Positions 32,457 through 42,449 of a stretch of 64,000 nucleotides of DNA are shown piece after piece. The translations under genes were made by a program, and so were the position numbers. The first letter of the stretch is position 1. Every line of letters begins with the position of its first letter. The notes beneath the pieces were generated by a model, which was given only the letters and a program-made list of their open reading frames with translations, had not been told where the DNA came from and did no database searches. The DNA is from Alopecurus myosuroides (taxonomy: Eukaryota; Streptophyta; Magnoliopsida; Poales; Poaceae). The stretch is from positions 15,619,639 to 15,683,638 of the forward strand of contig CM054062.1 in assembly GCA_028641055.1 (NCBI GenBank). The letters run 5' to 3'.

Positions 32457-32810
32457 TCAAAGTCGCCGAATCTCCGATCTTGATATAACAACTCAACTCT
32501 GGGATTACACTAGATGCTCGATATCAGGCGATGTTGCTAGGGTTCTTAGATCTCTGCCTAAACTAGACCTGGGGGTCGGTTTATAAAGCACCCGTACCCC
32601 CTGGCTTATTCTCCAAGGCACATCCTGGTTCCTACCCGGACACGGCGCACAAACCCTAACTTTCTTCTACCATAACCCACAATCCGGGTTACTGGGCCTA
32701 CAAGCTTGGGCCTTCACAGGTTTCCTTATCCTTAGCCGGATCCTGCACAGCGTCCTTTGGGCCGGGTTACTCCTTGGAGTTTGGCCTACCGGGTTATCAT
32801 CCCCCCATCA
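32332..32810 (-). repeat. Gypsy2 5' LTR
   Basis: 479 bp. A TTTATAAAGC stretch at 32580-32589 is the likely TATA element, readable on either strand. Followed at 32811 by target duplication CATAT and the rest of the interrupted 166-bp CACTA repeat. Confidence 0.95.
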
Positions 32811-32917
32811 CATATAGTTCTTTTTTATCAGTAATTTGTATTGACCGGTAAAAAGCTGACAACTATGACCCATATCCGAGTATGAGATAACTGTAGTCAG
32901 ATATTCCGTGTTGCCAG

Positions 32918-33240
32918 GTACTGAAGGTTCTTGAGATCAGAAATATCAAAGAAATTCCACCGCACTATGTTTTGAAAAGATGGCGAAATGATGCTCAGAG
33001 TGAACCTTTCGAAGGAGAACTATGGTTTTTCTGTTGTAGACGAAGATCCCAAATTCTCCGTGTTAAAAAGGTACAACTCGCTTTGTCGAACTTCATATAA
33101 AGTTGCAGCAAAGACTGGAGAAAATGTTGAAGCTCATGCATTCATGAAGAGCCAATATGATCAGCTCCTAGAGCAAGTGTTGAGCTTATTTTGCAAGCAA
33201 AGCTGCATGACAAACCTTCGTTGAGCAATATCCTTGGGTT
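32918..33240 (+). pseudogene. FAR1/FRS-like gene fragment captured in the CACTA
   Basis: Translation reads [22 protein letters not shown]-type sequence, characteristic of the region just after the SWIM zinc finger in FAR1-RELATED SEQUENCE proteins. It continues in a shifted frame with [20 protein letters not shown] and QYDQLLEQV, then shifts back to AKLHDKPSLSNILG. FAR1-type proteins are transcription factors domesticated from Mutator-like transposases. Only the C-terminal part is present, with frameshifts and no start, so it is a non-functional transduplicated fragment between the CACTA repeats and its right half. The homology is by recognition of motifs and should be confirmed. Confidence 0.7.
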
Positions 33241-33760
33241 CATCGACGGAATATAAAACACCCGGACGCCTTGTATGCTCCTAGTAGCAGTAATTGCATG
33301 GATTTGGTGGATCTATATTCGGCGGCGAAACGGATCCTCCTAGTAGCATTGCCGAAATTGATTGGCCTTGCCTTAAATAATTCGGCTTAGTGGGTTCATC
33401 TATCAATGCATCCGTCGCGGCGATTGTAGTGATTATGAGGAGAAACGCCTTCGATCGGGTCATCATCATTTGGCGACGCAGAATGCCTTGTATACTTGGA
33501 CTCACTCGGAAGATCACAAGAGAAAACAAAAATTATAAGATATTTATATTCAAATTATATGCAAATAATAAAATAATGAATAGTTTCAATAGTTAGAATA
33601 ATTATTTAGTTAAACAAAAAATGGATTTGGATTAGTTATGCAAATTGTAGCACTTTTCATGTTGAAATTTTTGTCAAATTCGGAAGTATATAGAAGTTAT
33701 TAATGTGCAAACTTAAACAATTTTCAAATTTGGGCGCGCAGGGTGCCACCAAATTTCGAA
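33241..33760. other. CACTA internal noncoding sequence
   Basis: AT-rich internal CACTA sequence between the FAR1-like fragment and the right subterminal region. No domain recognised; the small ORFs appear to be chance. Confidence 0.5.
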
Positions 33761-33764
33761 ATAA

Positions 33765-33852
33765 GTTTTGGTCCCGGCCCGTGCTACCAACCGGGACCAA
33801 AGGGGGTACCTCTAGTCCCGGTTGGTGGCACGAGCCGGGACTAGAGGCCCAG
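33765..33852. repeat. CACTA internal GGTCCCGG inverted repeats
   Basis: Inverted pairs of GGTCCCGG / CCGGGACC and AGTCCCGGTTGGTGGCAC / GAGCCGGGACT. They match the motif class of both CACTA ends. Confidence 0.75.
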
Positions 33853-34182
33853 TTGTATAAATATCTCCGCCCTCTCTCCAGGCCGAGCCACCACCCAGGA
33901 CAGCGGACAAGCCTTGGCGAAGCCCTGCCGGCGGCGGGAATGGATAGGAAGATCCCGCCGGTGCTGGTTCCGCCGGCGGGGTTGAACTAGGGGACGCGTT
34001 TTTGGACAGAAAATATATATATTAAAAAGGCTCGGGGGCCGTGCTTACATCGGGGGCGTGGCGCGGCCACAGACGGCTGGCCGTGTTTCATATCGGGGGC
34101 GGCGGCGCGACCACAGGCGGCCGGCCGTTTCTTGGGGGGTAGCCTAGGCGCTATATCTATTGGGGGGCGCACCGGCGCCGGC

Positions 34183-35196
34183 CTAGTCCTCATCGGAGGA
34201 GATGCAGTGGTAGTCAGGCGTCTGCCACAGGTGGGCAGGCAGCTGGGGCGAGCCCGCCGGTGGCTGCGGAGGGATCGGGGGCGCGTGCGGCGGCGGCGGC
34301 GGCAGAGGCAGCTCCTCTGGCGGTGGCGGTGGCGGCAGCTCCTCTGGCTCTGGCGCCCATTGGCCGCCGGTCCATGCCCAGGCCATCCCATACTCCAGGC
34401 CGGGGGCCAGCGGCTGTGGCGGCGGCTGGTCCTCCGACGCCTCCATCTGGGCGTTCATGGCCTGCCACCACGGCGCAGGCGCTGGAGGGGGCGGCATCGC
34501 GTCGTCGTCGGCGGCGGCGGCCAGGACCTGCTCCCACCGCTTGACCTCATCCTCGATGAGGGTGCGGCGGGAGGCCTCGTAGGCGGCCTCCAAGCCGGCC
34601 TGGAGCTCGGGGTCCTCCTCTTCGGGGGGGATGTCCTCCTCGAGCCACAGCTCCGGCTCTCTGTCGGGCGGTGGCGCGGGGTAGTCGTCGGCGCTCTGCT
34701 CCAGGACCGTGGGGATGTAGGAGCGGCGGCGCTGGTCGTTCTCCTGCTAGAACCAGACCGCCCAGTTGGGGGAGCTCCGCGCGTACGCGCGGTCTTTGAG
34801 GAGGTGGGCCGGCAGGAGCGCGCGCCGGCGTTCAATCTCCTCGCGGGCGGCTTCGTTTGTCGGCGGCGGCGGCACCGGGATGCGCTGCGGGTTCAGGTGC
34901 CAGCCGTCCGGGAGGTGGACGTCCGGCCAGAAGACCGGCGTGGCATGGTCCCAGTGCCACTCGGCCTCCTCCTTCTGCACATAGCGGCGGTACCGCTTGC
35001 CCGGCGCGGCGCGAGGCGGCGGGCGCGCTGCCGGAGGCGGAGCGGGGACGCGCGGCTACCCCCCGATCCGGACGCCTCCCGGACCGAAGCCGAAGGCCTC
35101 CTGCGGCGCGCGGGGCACGCCTCTCTGGCCGGCGCCGCTCGAGGACCTGGCCTCGTGCTCGTTCTTCGGTCGCTTGAACCAGCGGCGGGGCGACAT
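34183..35196 (-). pseudogene. CACTA second ORF (ORF2), Pro-rich protein
   Basis: Reads on the strand opposite to the transposase. ATG at 35196 (MSPRRWFKRPKNEHEARSSS) to TAG at 34183-34185, 337 residues if two in-frame TAG codons (35056-35058 and 34747-34749) are ignored. Features: basic start, GQRGVPRAPQEAFGFGPGGV, PVFWPDVHLPDGWHLNPQR, EEIERRRALLPAHLL, SPNWAVWF, acidic middle (EEDIPPEEEDPELQ), long Pro runs and the C-terminus CISSDED. Such minus-strand ORFs accompany Triticeae CACTA transposases; their role, perhaps subterminal-repeat binding, is inferred only. The window holds a split relative at 3201-36126. Confidence 0.75.
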
Positions 35197-35419
35197 GGCG
35201 GCTAGGGTTGGGTGAGCTGGGACACGGCCTGGGTGAGTGCGGTGTACGGGCGGCGGGGGGGGGGGGGCCTTTAAAAAGGACCCGGGGGGGCTGGCATGCC
35301 AACCGGCGGCGGGAACGTGGCGGCGGTTGCAGGCGGCCATGAATGCGCGGGGGAGCCGAGGCGTGCCGTTCGTGGCCACGCGCGCGCGGGGAAGTGGCGA
35401 CGCGGGAAGACGAGGTGGC

Positions 35420-35640
35420 AGTGGGCCCTTTGACCGCGCGCGGCTGTGGTCTTACTTTAAGGATCGGGCGAGCCAGTCACTAGGTCGTGGCCCAGTGGCC
35501 CCTTTGACCCCCGCGTGGCCTGTGGCACCTTTGACCGAATGTAGCCAGTGGGCTCAATAAAAAACGCGGGCCAGTGGCCCCTTTGACCAAAATGTGGCCA
35601 CTGGGCTTAATTAAATACGTGGGCCAGTGGACGCGGTTGG
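35420..35640 (+). repeat. CCAGTGGCCCCTTTGACC repeats
   Basis: Four imperfect copies of a CAGTGGCCCCTTTGACC motif with inverted CCACTGGGC partners, in a GC-rich stretch upstream of ORF2 and before the right terminal repeats. Probably subterminal structure of the CACTA. Confidence 0.6.
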
Positions 35641-35764
35641 GGAAGGGGAGGCCGGCTGGGGATTGCGAGACAGGATCGAAAAATTTGGGGAAAAAAACGA
35701 AAAGAAACCCCTGCCGCGGAAGAGAAAGTGGCCACAATAATACAGTTTTTGAGAGGATCCCCTC

Positions 35765-35959
35765 ATCCCGGTTCCTAACACGAACCGGGACGAACTCCCT
35801 GGCCAGGTTCGCCACGTGGGCCATCCCTAACCATCCCGGGTCCTAGCACAACCGGGACCAATGTGGGAGGGCCATTTGTCCCGGCTGGCCCATCCCGGTT
35901 GCACAACCGGGACAAATGAGTCTTACCAACCGGGACTAATGCCCCTGTTTCCACTAGTG
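35765..35959 (+). repeat. CACTA right subterminal repeats and TIR
   Basis: Several copies of CATCCCGGTT/AACCGGGACAAA in alternating orientation, ending with TGTTTCCACTAGTG at 35946-35959, the complement of the left terminus. Followed by target duplication ATT. Confidence 0.9.
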
Positions 35960-35962
35960 ATT

Positions 35963-36126
35963 TGAGCCTCCCGCGAGTTCCCGGCCCCCATGCCCCCGTA
36001 CGGATCTGTGCTGCGGGCAAAAATCGCACGGCGGCGCACCTTCCTCCCACTCGACATTCTTGCGGACCCCTGGTTCGTGGATGATAGCAACCTCTGGGAC
36101 CGCTGGTTCCTCCCGGCGAGGTCCTA
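35963..36126 (+). pseudogene. 3' part of the ORF2-like pseudogene split by the CACTA
   Basis: Continues the gene begun at 3201: REFPAPMPPYGSVLRAKIAR, RTFLPLDILADPWFVDDSNL and WDRWFLPAR, then TAG. One base of frameshift separates it from the left half after the target site is closed. It aligns with the EEIERRRALLPAHL and SPNWAVWF region of the CACTA ORF2. Confidence 0.6.
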
Positions 36127-36539
36127 GATGCGTGCATCCTCTCCTTCTTCGCCGCGCGCGGGTACCCCACCTGCTGGAGCGCCCGATGAGGGCATCAGGG
36201 AGGTGGGCATGGAGGAGGAGGAGCCGCACGCGGAGGACGAGGAGCAACTCTTTTTCTTAGGGAGGGCTTTGGGATGGATTGATCCTAACTCGGAGGGTCC
36301 GGCCCATCCTCCATCCGTGAACCGCCATAAACAGATTAAAAGAGAACAGGTGGTGAGCCGTTGGGTATGTTGTAAAGCACGGGACGCTTTTACCATCCAC
36401 ATGAACTTTGTGAGATGCATCCTCCTAGGTCAGACAAAAAACAAGGCCGCACCGTACTGTTTCCGGTATGGTGGCCTACGGCTTCAACCAGACATTCTCT
36501 GCTTTTGAAGCACGGGAGCTCCATATTGATCCATCTATT

Positions 36540-36707
36540 TCTGACCCGGAAATTATGTTTATAGTAACGACTATAATCAAACATTTTAGAACCTGATCCA
36601 TCTACATGTATGTAGATAACTTCTAGTGTATATATTCACTCATATTAGTATGTATCTAGACAACGTGAATAATAGCTACAACATATTATATTTAGGAATG
36701 GAGGGAG
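36540..36707 (-). mobile_element. Stowaway-like MITE fragment
   Basis: Ends TTTAGGAATGGAGGGAG at 36707 followed by TA, the complement of the usual CTCCCTCC start of grass Stowaway/Mariner MITEs. Upstream blocks (ACATGTATGTAGATA, TTCACTCAT) are typical of that family's interior. The other terminus is degraded. Confidence 0.55.
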
Positions 36708-37060
36708 TAAGTATTTGCAGTTTTTCTCTCGATGGTGAAGGAGGAAGCCCTCGTATTTTTTTATTTTCGGACGGGGAGGAGAAAACATCTCTAGTTTTTG
36801 TTTTTGTTTTTGGACGGGGTGGATGCCCGTTCACTACTCATTTATGGTCAGGGCACTCGACCGGCCGCGTGCACGAGGCAGGCAGTTTTCAGGGTCAGCC
36901 ATGTCCGGGCACAGTGCATGCATGCACGCGTACGTATGGCATGCCACATTGGCACCTCTGTTCGGTGACGGACCAGGACGACCACAGGACGTGCGCGTGC
37001 CGTCCTTGACCTACGTATCTATACTGTATCGTAGAGAATTATGTACTCCCTCCGTCCTAG

Positions 37061-38340
37061 TTTTTTTTTCTTTTTTTTTTTGCAATCAACTTAGGGAGTT
37101 TTATTCAATGATAGAAAGTCCGTTACAATCAGCTAGAAGGCTGCTCGTAAGAAATGCCGGACTGCTGCCTAACCAGCAATCTGAACCCTGGATGGTACAG
37201 GCATGCTTAGCACAACAATCAGCAAATTTATTTGCCTCCCTCTTAACATGTTTAATCGAGAAAGAATTGAAGCTAGCTGAAATCTCCCCAATTTCATCTA
37301 AGATAGGCGCCACGATCGGTCTCGAATCATTCCGCGGCCTCTAGAGATTAACAACCTCCAAGCAATCCGCTTCTATAACCACCTTCGAGAACCCCCGTAG
37401 TTGTGCAAAAATTGCTCCTTCTCGCATCGTCTGGGTCTCGACAATGACAAGGTTCGTGATACCTTGAAAATTCTTGCACCAGGCGCCCAAGAAGGCAGTG
37501 TGAGACCGGGCAACACCTCTGCCTCCACCACTTAGTGATCCGGCATCAATCGTCCCATATGTGTTGTTTTAATCCATCCTGGATCTGGTGGACGCCAACT
37601 TTGTTCCACCGTGGCACTACAACTTGCCCGTGGAAATTCCATTAACGATAGATCCTCCCGAACCTTCTTGATAATTTGTTCGGGATCACAACTCATATGA
37701 TCATGAGTCCACTTGTTCCTCGCATTCCATATCGCATGCATAACAGTGGTAATCTTGCTTCTCCTCATATGAGAACATTGGATCCAGTACTATATCTTTT
37801 ACCCAAGTGAGAGGGTGCAGATTCGGAAGTTTCAGGTCAGCATACTCAGTAGCCAAGCACCAATACTTCTGGGCATGCGAGCAGGTGATCAAAGCGTGTC
37901 GGAGATCCTCCTCCATAGCTTGACATGAATCACAGCTGGAAAGCTGTCTAATGTGTCTCATTTTTAGAGTGGCGTAGTCAGGCAGAATACCTCTCACCAC
38001 ACGCCACCAAAATACTCTGACTCAGTTTCCAAATGGCGGACCAAATCTGTGTATCTGTAGATGAAGCGCCTTCTACCGTCCCTTCCTCTAGAGCAATATG
38101 CTCGTCATGAGTCACTAGAGCACGGTAAGCTGTTTTTACAGAATATAGTCCATTCTTCTCGAGAGACAAGGCAAGAAAATCTTCACCACCTGAAGCTGGG
38201 ATGGGGATGTTGAGTATAGCATCGGCATCAGGTGCTAAGAAGTTGTCTCTGATTACATCTATCCCTCCGTCATAGTTCCACTTCCATGCATTGCAGCACC
38301 TCGTTTACTTCTTTCTCTGCGCCAGAGACCTCTTACGTTC
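37061..38340 (-). mobile_element. LINE 3' fragment with zinc-knuckle and RNase H-like domain
   Basis: Poly(T) at 37061-37081 marks a minus-strand poly(A) tail. Translation in pieces gives VIRDNFLAPDADAILNIPIP, SLEKNGLYSVKTAYRALVTH, a zinc-binding region (CDSCQAMEEDLRHALITCSH), AIWNARNKWTHDH and an RNase H-like end (KHVKREANKFADCCAKHAC). Several stops and frameshifts. The upstream junction near 38340 is approximate. The insertion follows a lone Stowaway-like CTCCCTCCGTCCTAG end at 37046-37060. Confidence 0.75.
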
Positions 38341-38657
38341 TATAGTCACTTTAAACAGAAAGCCCATAATTTGCTTAGTCTAATACAGCAGTACTGGTCT
38401 ATTACACGAGACCGGACCAGCTGATGCTGATCCGAGTACGATTTACGGTGGAAATAAACGGCTCGCTCGACCGAAATCATTACCCCTAAGACATCACAAA
38501 ACAAAACTACCACTACGAGAAACCATTGACCGAGGAACGTGCAGTACCACACTACCACTTGAACAAAACAAAACACACCGAGCAAGAACCAGCGTTCCAG
38601 CGGCCATCGATCACTGAATCTACTCATCAGGAACGTGCGCGGGCGCGGCATGCATCC
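38341..38657 (-). other. Probable 3' UTR of the NOI/RIN4-like gene
   Basis: Noncoding sequence following the stop at 38658; an open frame here has no recognisable protein features and lies where a 3' UTR is expected. Confidence 0.4.
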
Positions 38658-39165
38658 TCAGGCGACACATGAGTTGAGGCCCAGGCATCCCATCAGCAGG
38701 CTCCTCCTCTTCCACCGCCTCGGGTGGTGGGAGACGAGCTCCGGCGGCGGCACCTGGTACAGGTCCACGTCCACGGGCCGCACCACCCTGGAGGCGGAGG
38801 CGCCTCTGGCCTTGATCGCGGCGGGGCGCGCCAAGCCGCCAGCCTCCGACGCCCTCGCGCGCCGGCCGCTTCCCTTCTCGCCCTGATCCGGCCTCCTCGC
38901 CTTCCTGGGCGTCTGTCTGCGCGGAGGCGGCGCCGGCGAGTACCTGAACCACATGTCGCTGCAGGCCTCCGGCTCCGGCTCCGGGGCGTAGTAGCACTCG
39001 GCGGCTGGCGGCTCGTCGTAGGGGTGGTAGCAGTAGTTCCACTCCCCGAACGCCGGCACCTGCCTCCTCCTCGCCTTCTGCGAAACCAAAACCACAAGCA
39101 AAACAGTTAAACCATGCTCCGATTCTTCTACGGATGATTCACACACACGGACACACTACCTCCAT
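38658..39165 (-). CDS. NOI/RIN4-like protein (host gene)
   Basis: Two exons: 39165-39160 (only ATG GAG) and 39077-38658, joined by a GT-AG intron (GTAGTG...TTTCGCAG), giving 141 residues. The start is MEKARRRQVPAFGEWNYCYH. VPAFGEW matches the nitrate-induced (NOI) core and the P-x-F-G-x-W site recognised by the bacterial protease AvrRpt2 in RIN4-family immune regulators. A conserved second block reads VVRPVDVDLYQVPPPEL, and the end CLGLNSCVA resembles the Cys-containing tails of such proteins, possible lipid-attachment sites (inference). A basic Pro-rich middle is shared with grass relatives. GC-rich, unlike its neighbours. It is the only apparently intact non-transposon gene here. Confidence 0.78.
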
Positions 39166-39312
39166 TCGGTTTTACACGAACACCACAGGGACAGGCAGAG
39201 ACAGAATGCGGTGGAGAAGAAGAGAAGCAAGCTAGGGTCAGTACTCTAGCTAGTGGAGATAGCTAAACAGAATGGAATGAGCTCTCCAATGGCTGAACGA
39301 CATACGCGGATA

Positions 39313-39329
39313 CGCCTGCTTTTATAGCG
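39313..39329 (-). promoter_or_regulatory. TATA box of the NOI/RIN4-like gene
   Basis: On the minus strand CGCTATAAAAGCAGGCG, about 150 bp upstream of the ATG, with a CT-rich leader between. It fits a plant core promoter with a start near 39290. Confidence 0.7.
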
Positions 39330-40390
39330 GGAACGGGAGCAGCAATGCCGCACCGATCAGAACGGCCTCGCGACCGACCGGCGATGTCGAGACAGGGAGG
39401 GGCAGCCAGCCATGGAAAGGCCCTTTATCCGCGGCGCAGTAAGATAACCGTAGCCTGCGGCAGGCTAGCCCTCGGTAGGCTGGGAGGAGACAGTGGACGC
39501 AGTGGTCCTGGCTGCCTTTCAGCCATGTTGTCTTGCTCTTGTTATTTTGGCATCATTGCGGGCTGACGAGGAATTGAAATACACATTCCAACTCTGCGCT
39601 ACTGCCGACTGAAAATTCTACATCCAGTACTCCTTGATTGGCTTCTCTCTAGCAAAAACACAAAGAAAAGACGAGAGAGAATTCCTTATTTACCACTCCA
39701 TAAAAATGTGATTATCTATTTGGCCATGAAAAAAAAAACTTCCTTGCTGATAATATCTGTCATAATATTACGCTCTATTTTATTGAGTAAAGGTGGCCAT
39801 CAAACACCTTATCCATAAAACTACTTTTTCAATTTGCTCACCAAGTGAGACATACATTCTCTATGTTCTAACTTGCTAGAATTTAGGCCTATATACGGGC
39901 GCCTCTGCTTGAGTCCCCCGTGAACCAAAAAGTTGATACAAGGACGGCTGAGATCGCTCTGTACCCTTTCGTTAACATGGACGGCTGTGAATAATTAAGT
40001 CGTATTAAGCCTTACGCGGTACTGTATAAACCCGTCAGGGTTATTTTAATTATGAATTTTACGTATATGTATTCGCACAAAATTCATACGTCGTCGTGGG
40101 CACGTCATTACCTCGCACGTGTTAGGAGTGGTGGACGGACGTTTTATAATTCGGGTATGCTACTATACATAATATATCTGTATACGGGCATGGACGGTAC
40201 ACCATATTAGAATAAAAAATAAATTTTGAATGTAAAATGTCGATCATGCCCTTTCACCAAATTGGGGGAGGGGTGATACCGAAGCACAGCCCATATATGG
40301 GACATCATAATAGACAAATTCTGAAATCTCAAATTGATGGAATTGTAAAGTTTAGTCCAACACGAAAAGTTGGAGGAGTTGTGCATCTCT
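39330..40390. other. Intergenic sequence upstream of the NOI gene
   Basis: First 250 bp are GC-rich promoter-proximal sequence; the rest is AT-rich with no gene, repeat boundary or domain that I can support. Confidence 0.5.
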
Positions 40391-40394
40391 AACA

Positions 40395-40436
40395 GCTGCC
40401 CTATAATATGGTACAAAATTTTGATTATAGGGCAGC
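40395..40436. repeat. 13-bp-stem hairpin
   Basis: GCTGCCCTATAAT at 40395-40407 is the exact complement of ATTATAGGGCAGC at 40424-40436, with a 16-base loop. The flanking sequence 40437-41600 shows no confident gene; weak GC-rich ORFs on the minus strand lack domain features. Confidence 0.7.
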
Positions 40437-41612
40437 AGAACGGCCACAATTTTACCAGCTACATTGAAATAGGGCAGGACGGTGGCAGGGTTGCCCTAAA
40501 ATAGGACACGACATCTCAAAAGTAGTAGTTACAAACTGAGTTTGATCCAAATTTAAACGCTACAATAACGATTTCAACAATTCGACCCAAACTCAAACAA
40601 CTAGACCTAAATTTAGAAAAATTGATCTAAACCAACACACATTGAATCCCTCTGTTGCGCTCTCCGCCTCTCTTCCCCACGGCTGGTGAGTCGAGCTCGC
40701 GCAGCTCCGCCTCCTAGCTCCGCACCGCCGCATCCTACTCTTCCCCGTAGGCACAGCTGCCACCGGGTGCTCCTGCTCGCCATCGTCCTCTGCGCCATCC
40801 CACCTTGACTCCTTCCGTTGCTCCCGACCGGCCCCAGGAGTGTGGGGATTTTTTGCAGGGGAAACGTAATTTTGACCCGCCGCCGTTGCTCCTGACCCTG
40901 GCCGCGGCTGCGAGAGGGAAGGAATCGAGGAAGGGCCTATTGGTGTATGTAGCATAATTTAAATTTTTCCGTCCTACGTAACACACATGATCTACTATGC
41001 AGGTAAAACCATAGATAGATCTGATTCGTTACCGACATAAAGTGCAGAACTGGTGTCGATGACGATGTCGGCGATGTCTGATGAAGAGTCCCACGGCTAA
41101 GCCTAGCGGTGGGACTGTTGCCGATTCCCCGTATCCCACCTTCTGGATCCAGCGTAGTGAGGGTATCACATGTTACCCATGTGAGAGCTCGCACACATAC
41201 GTCCTTTAAAATCCTGCAATGCTTCGCCGTCCAGGATTAGGCACCACAGATTTACAATTGAGGTGGAGAACCCAACACATGGGAAAGGGAGGGAGAGAGA
41301 TTAGAGTTAGGTCTAATCGAGAGATGATCTTTATCTCCCAATTAGAAGAAGTTGTAAACCAATTAGAGGGTGTGGCCATGGGAGGAAATCTGCCTCCCCT
41401 CCGGTACTCCCCCTTATGGAAAGTCCCTCGAAACTCTTACGCAACCATATGACCCATTTAAACAAAATCGTCGATATTATCTAACAATGTCAGAAATATA
41501 TTTCCGACACCCTGGGACATCTCATGCTCCCCTGCATTTGCTCTGTAAAGCGTGCAACCTTAATTTCTTTCTCAAAACAACTCTGGAATAAATTCCGGTA
41601 GTAAATATATTT

Positions 41613-42344
41613 CTACTCGAGCTCCGAAGAGTAGATGCGGAATAACTCGAAGGCAACGTATGCATCTATTGCTGCATACTCGAGATTGATCCGGTCAAGT
41701 GGGGTCTTACCCCAATACATGTGATTCCTCGAGGGGAAACAAGTCTTCATGGTTTTGTAGTCGGCGTGGATGAAGGCAGTTGCCATCTGAGCCATCCCGG
41801 TCTTGTGCCCGTACAGCTCATCAAAATGGATAAGATCCTGAAGATCAATGTAGTGATCTTCAGGTATGTCAATACCCAACGTGCGCATCAACTTCTACCG
41901 GTCTTGAGTGATGTCAACGCTACAGAAGTCGTAACCCTTGTTGACAAGAAAATCAACAAGTTATTGAGATTGCTTTGAACTACTGCAACAACAAAAATGG
42001 AACACGTGTTAGATTTTGTTGCAACACGTGTATTCTTCCAATGCAACAACAAATCGAAAATGCAACAACTATCCTAAGAGAGATTGTACATGTGCGTACC
42101 ATGCCCATTGGAAGACCAAAACGGTCTCCTTAAAGGCAATCTGGATGACGGCAACATCCTTCTGATTCGCCGTATACTCTAGATCAAGCCTAAAGAACTT
42201 ATGGTGTTCATCGGCTTCTTCATAGAGATCGACCAAACGGTTAAGAGCATAGGGGAGCCTCTCGCATATATTGGTATATGCCACGTCGAGATTCTTGCGG
42301 CATGGTGTGGGCACACGGAGAACATTCCAAACGGGAGAATCCAT
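41613..42344 (-). pseudogene. 3'-5' exonuclease-like (RNase H fold) pseudogene
   Basis: Two exons, 42344-42100 and 41982-41613, with a GT-AG intron in matching phase. Exon 1: MDSPVWNVLRVPTPCRKNLD and FFRLDLEYTANQKDVAVIQI, the first acidic motif of DnaQ/WRN-type exonucleases (usually D-x-E; here LDLEYT). Exon 2: LVDFLVNKGYDFCSVDITQD, DLQDLIHFDELYGHKTGMAQ and LEYAAIDAYVAFELFRIY, the final Y-x3-D motif. Stops at the start of exon 2 and in ITQDRxKLMRT disable it. Grass genomes hold many such genes, often near or inside CACTA elements; this one abuts a CACTA end. Confidence 0.72.
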
Positions 42345-42449
42345 GGGTGCTTGGTGGAGGAAGAAGAGAAGAGAGGAAGAAGAAACAGAGAGTCTCGGGT
42401 GCGCACTGTAGCAATGGCCTTCTGCCTCTCGCTCGCGAAATAAAACCGC

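Larger units (their letters stand above)
22833..32810 (-). mobile_element. Gypsy2: Tat-type LTR retrotransposon with antisense gene, pol deleted
   Basis: Two 479-bp LTRs (22833-23311, 32332-32810), TG...CA, differing at only two positions, flanked by the duplication CATAT (22828-22832, 32811-32815). The primer-binding site adjoins the right LTR, so the element reads on the minus strand. It keeps gag and protease and the first few RT residues. RT core, RNase H and integrase are missing. An intact intron-containing gene reads on the plus strand next to the 3' LTR. It must have been mobilised by proteins supplied by another copy (inference). Confidence 0.95.
3361..35959 (+). mobile_element. CACTA (En/Spm) DNA transposon with nested retroelements
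   Basis: The left terminus CACTAGTGGAAACA at 3361-3374 is the exact reverse complement of 35946-35959, giving a 14-bp terminal inverted repeat. The flanks carry a 3-bp target duplication, ATT, at 3358-3360 and 35960-35962. Subterminal GGTCCCGGTTCGTG-type repeats in both orientations lie inside both ends, as in Triticeae CACTA elements. It encodes a TNPD-like transposase on the plus strand, a second ORF on the minus strand and a captured FAR1-like fragment. After subtracting Gypsy1, the LINE and Gypsy2 the element is about 7.4 kb. The transposase is broken, so this copy cannot move itself. Confidence 0.93.

Noticed and set aside
34132..35205. 357-codon open frame on the plus strand, Arg/Gly/Leu-rich
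   Set aside because: It is the antisense shadow of CACTA ORF2 in very GC-rich DNA; composition is repetitive and no domain is visible.
38262..38278. ATCCCTCCGTCATAG as the missing partner of the Stowaway-like end at 37046
   Set aside because: It is explained as LINE coding sequence (NYDGGID) and lacks the inverted orientation required.
38510..38524. CACTACGAGAAACC as a CACTA left terminus paired with the end at 42709
   Set aside because: The flanking 3 bases do not match the CTA after 42709, and it lies in the probable 3' UTR of the NOI gene.
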